Source of the DNA: Rhodospirillum rubrum ATCC 11170
GTDB lineage: Bacteria; Pseudomonadota; Alphaproteobacteria; Rhodospirillales; Rhodospirillaceae
Direction of reading: 5' to 3'
Length of the DNA: 64,000 bases
Assembly: GCF_000013085.1 (NCBI RefSeq)
Contig: NC_007643.1
Coordinates: 4,246,501-4,310,500 of the forward strand
The position numbers were made by a program, and so were the translations under genes. Shown in pieces: positions 63,837-64,000 of the stretch (position 1 is its first letter; each line of letters starts with the position of its first letter). A model generated the notes under the pieces. That model saw only the letters and a program-made list of their open reading frames with translations, was not told where the DNA came from and made no database searches.

Positions 63837-64000
63837 GTGCGCGATCCTTCTCCCTGGACGCCGCGTTTCGCGGCCCCGCCCGGTACCCTGTGCGAGCGGT
63901 TGGCCCGCGCCATCGCCGAGGATATCGACTCGGGGCGTTTGCGGCGGGGGGCCCGCCTTCCCGCCCATCGTCGTCTGGCCATCGCGCTGGCGACCAGCGT
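63837..64000 (+). CDS. GntR/MocR-type regulator, 5' end only
   Basis: Frame open from the GTG at 63837 (GGAAGG eight bases upstream) to the window end, 54 codons. The sequence TLCERLARAIAEDIDSGRLR, RGARLPAHRRLAIALATS is the winged-helix start of GntR/MocR proteins. The aminotransferase-like domain expected of MocR would lie outside the window. Divergence from a LysE exporter gene is a common MocR context. Confidence 0.75.
   Translation, partial: MRDPSPWTPRFAAPPGTLCERLARAIAEDIDSGRLRRGARLPAHRRLAIALATS

Noticed and set aside
1-64000. CRISPR arrays, rRNA genes, complete insertion sequences or a prophage
   Set aside because: No regularly spaced repeats, no transposase or phage structural genes and no rRNA-like sequence were found on reading; only one tRNA was recognised.

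Overview
The window is high-GC, tightly packed, typically alphaproteobacterial DNA. It fits a Rhodospirillum-like member of the Rhodospirillales: FtsK beside a DapC-like aminotransferase and a UbiH-like monooxygenase, Hsp20 followed by DUF1150, an xerD/aroK/aroB block, and a glutathionylspermidine synthetase gene. The taxon is inferred from gene content and order, not from a database search. Many operons are translationally coupled through ATGA or GTGA overlaps, and GTG starts are common.

Layout. 1-3.9 kb: an RND efflux operon (tetR, membrane fusion protein, permease cut by the left edge), minus strand. 3.9-6.9 kb: a zinc uptake operon behind a Zur-box-like palindrome, with an unannotated 47-codon membrane ORF coupled to znuC, then znuB and znuA. 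6.9-17.4 kb: mostly housekeeping genes (ftsK, dapC-like, ubiH-like, Trm112-like, LON-domain protein, cnoX, tRNA-Gly, LysE exporter, SRAP protein) plus one isolated acyltransferase. 17.4-27.4 kb: an exopolysaccharide operon with a small secreted protein, a Wzc-like protein whose kinase P-loop is degenerate, Wza, WecG, a Wzy-like polymerase, an FkbM methyltransferase, a Wzx flippase, an undecaprenyl-phosphate sugar transferase and a GH18 hydrolase. 27.5-29.5 kb: gss. 29.9-36.8 kb: a LivGFHMK transporter with a creatininase-family amidohydrolase, a one-domain asparaginase and a GntR/FCD regulator, probably uptake and hydrolysis of an amide or lactam.

36.8-44.1 kb: a miniature CheZ-like phosphatase, an HNH protein, gluQ, a Xre/MbcA-RES toxin-antitoxin pair, a strikingly AT-rich KAP-family NTPase, xerD and a coupled secreted protein. 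44.3-50.8 kb: aroK, aroB, a frameshifted corC-like gene, a two-CBS protein, a DUF2889 protein, rplY, pth and ychF. 50.9-52.7 kb: a coupled AAA ATPase/DUF4276 pair inserted between ychF and argG. 52.8-64 kb: argG, a DUF302 protein, a 1503-residue nuclease-STAND protein, the hsp20-DUF1150 operon, a PAS hybrid histidine kinase, a tiny excisionase-type HTH protein, a LysE exporter interrupted by an in-frame TGA, and a divergent MocR-type regulator cut by the right edge.

The best candidates for undescribed biology are three probable genome-defence loci: the nuclease-STAND protein, the ATPase/TOPRIM-like pair, and the RES-Xre plus KAP island. Next come the Zur-controlled micro-ORF and the LIV/creatininase/mini-asparaginase cluster. 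Two genes look broken, corC-like by a one-base shift in a C run and lysE-like by Trp-to-TGA. Both could also be sequence errors.
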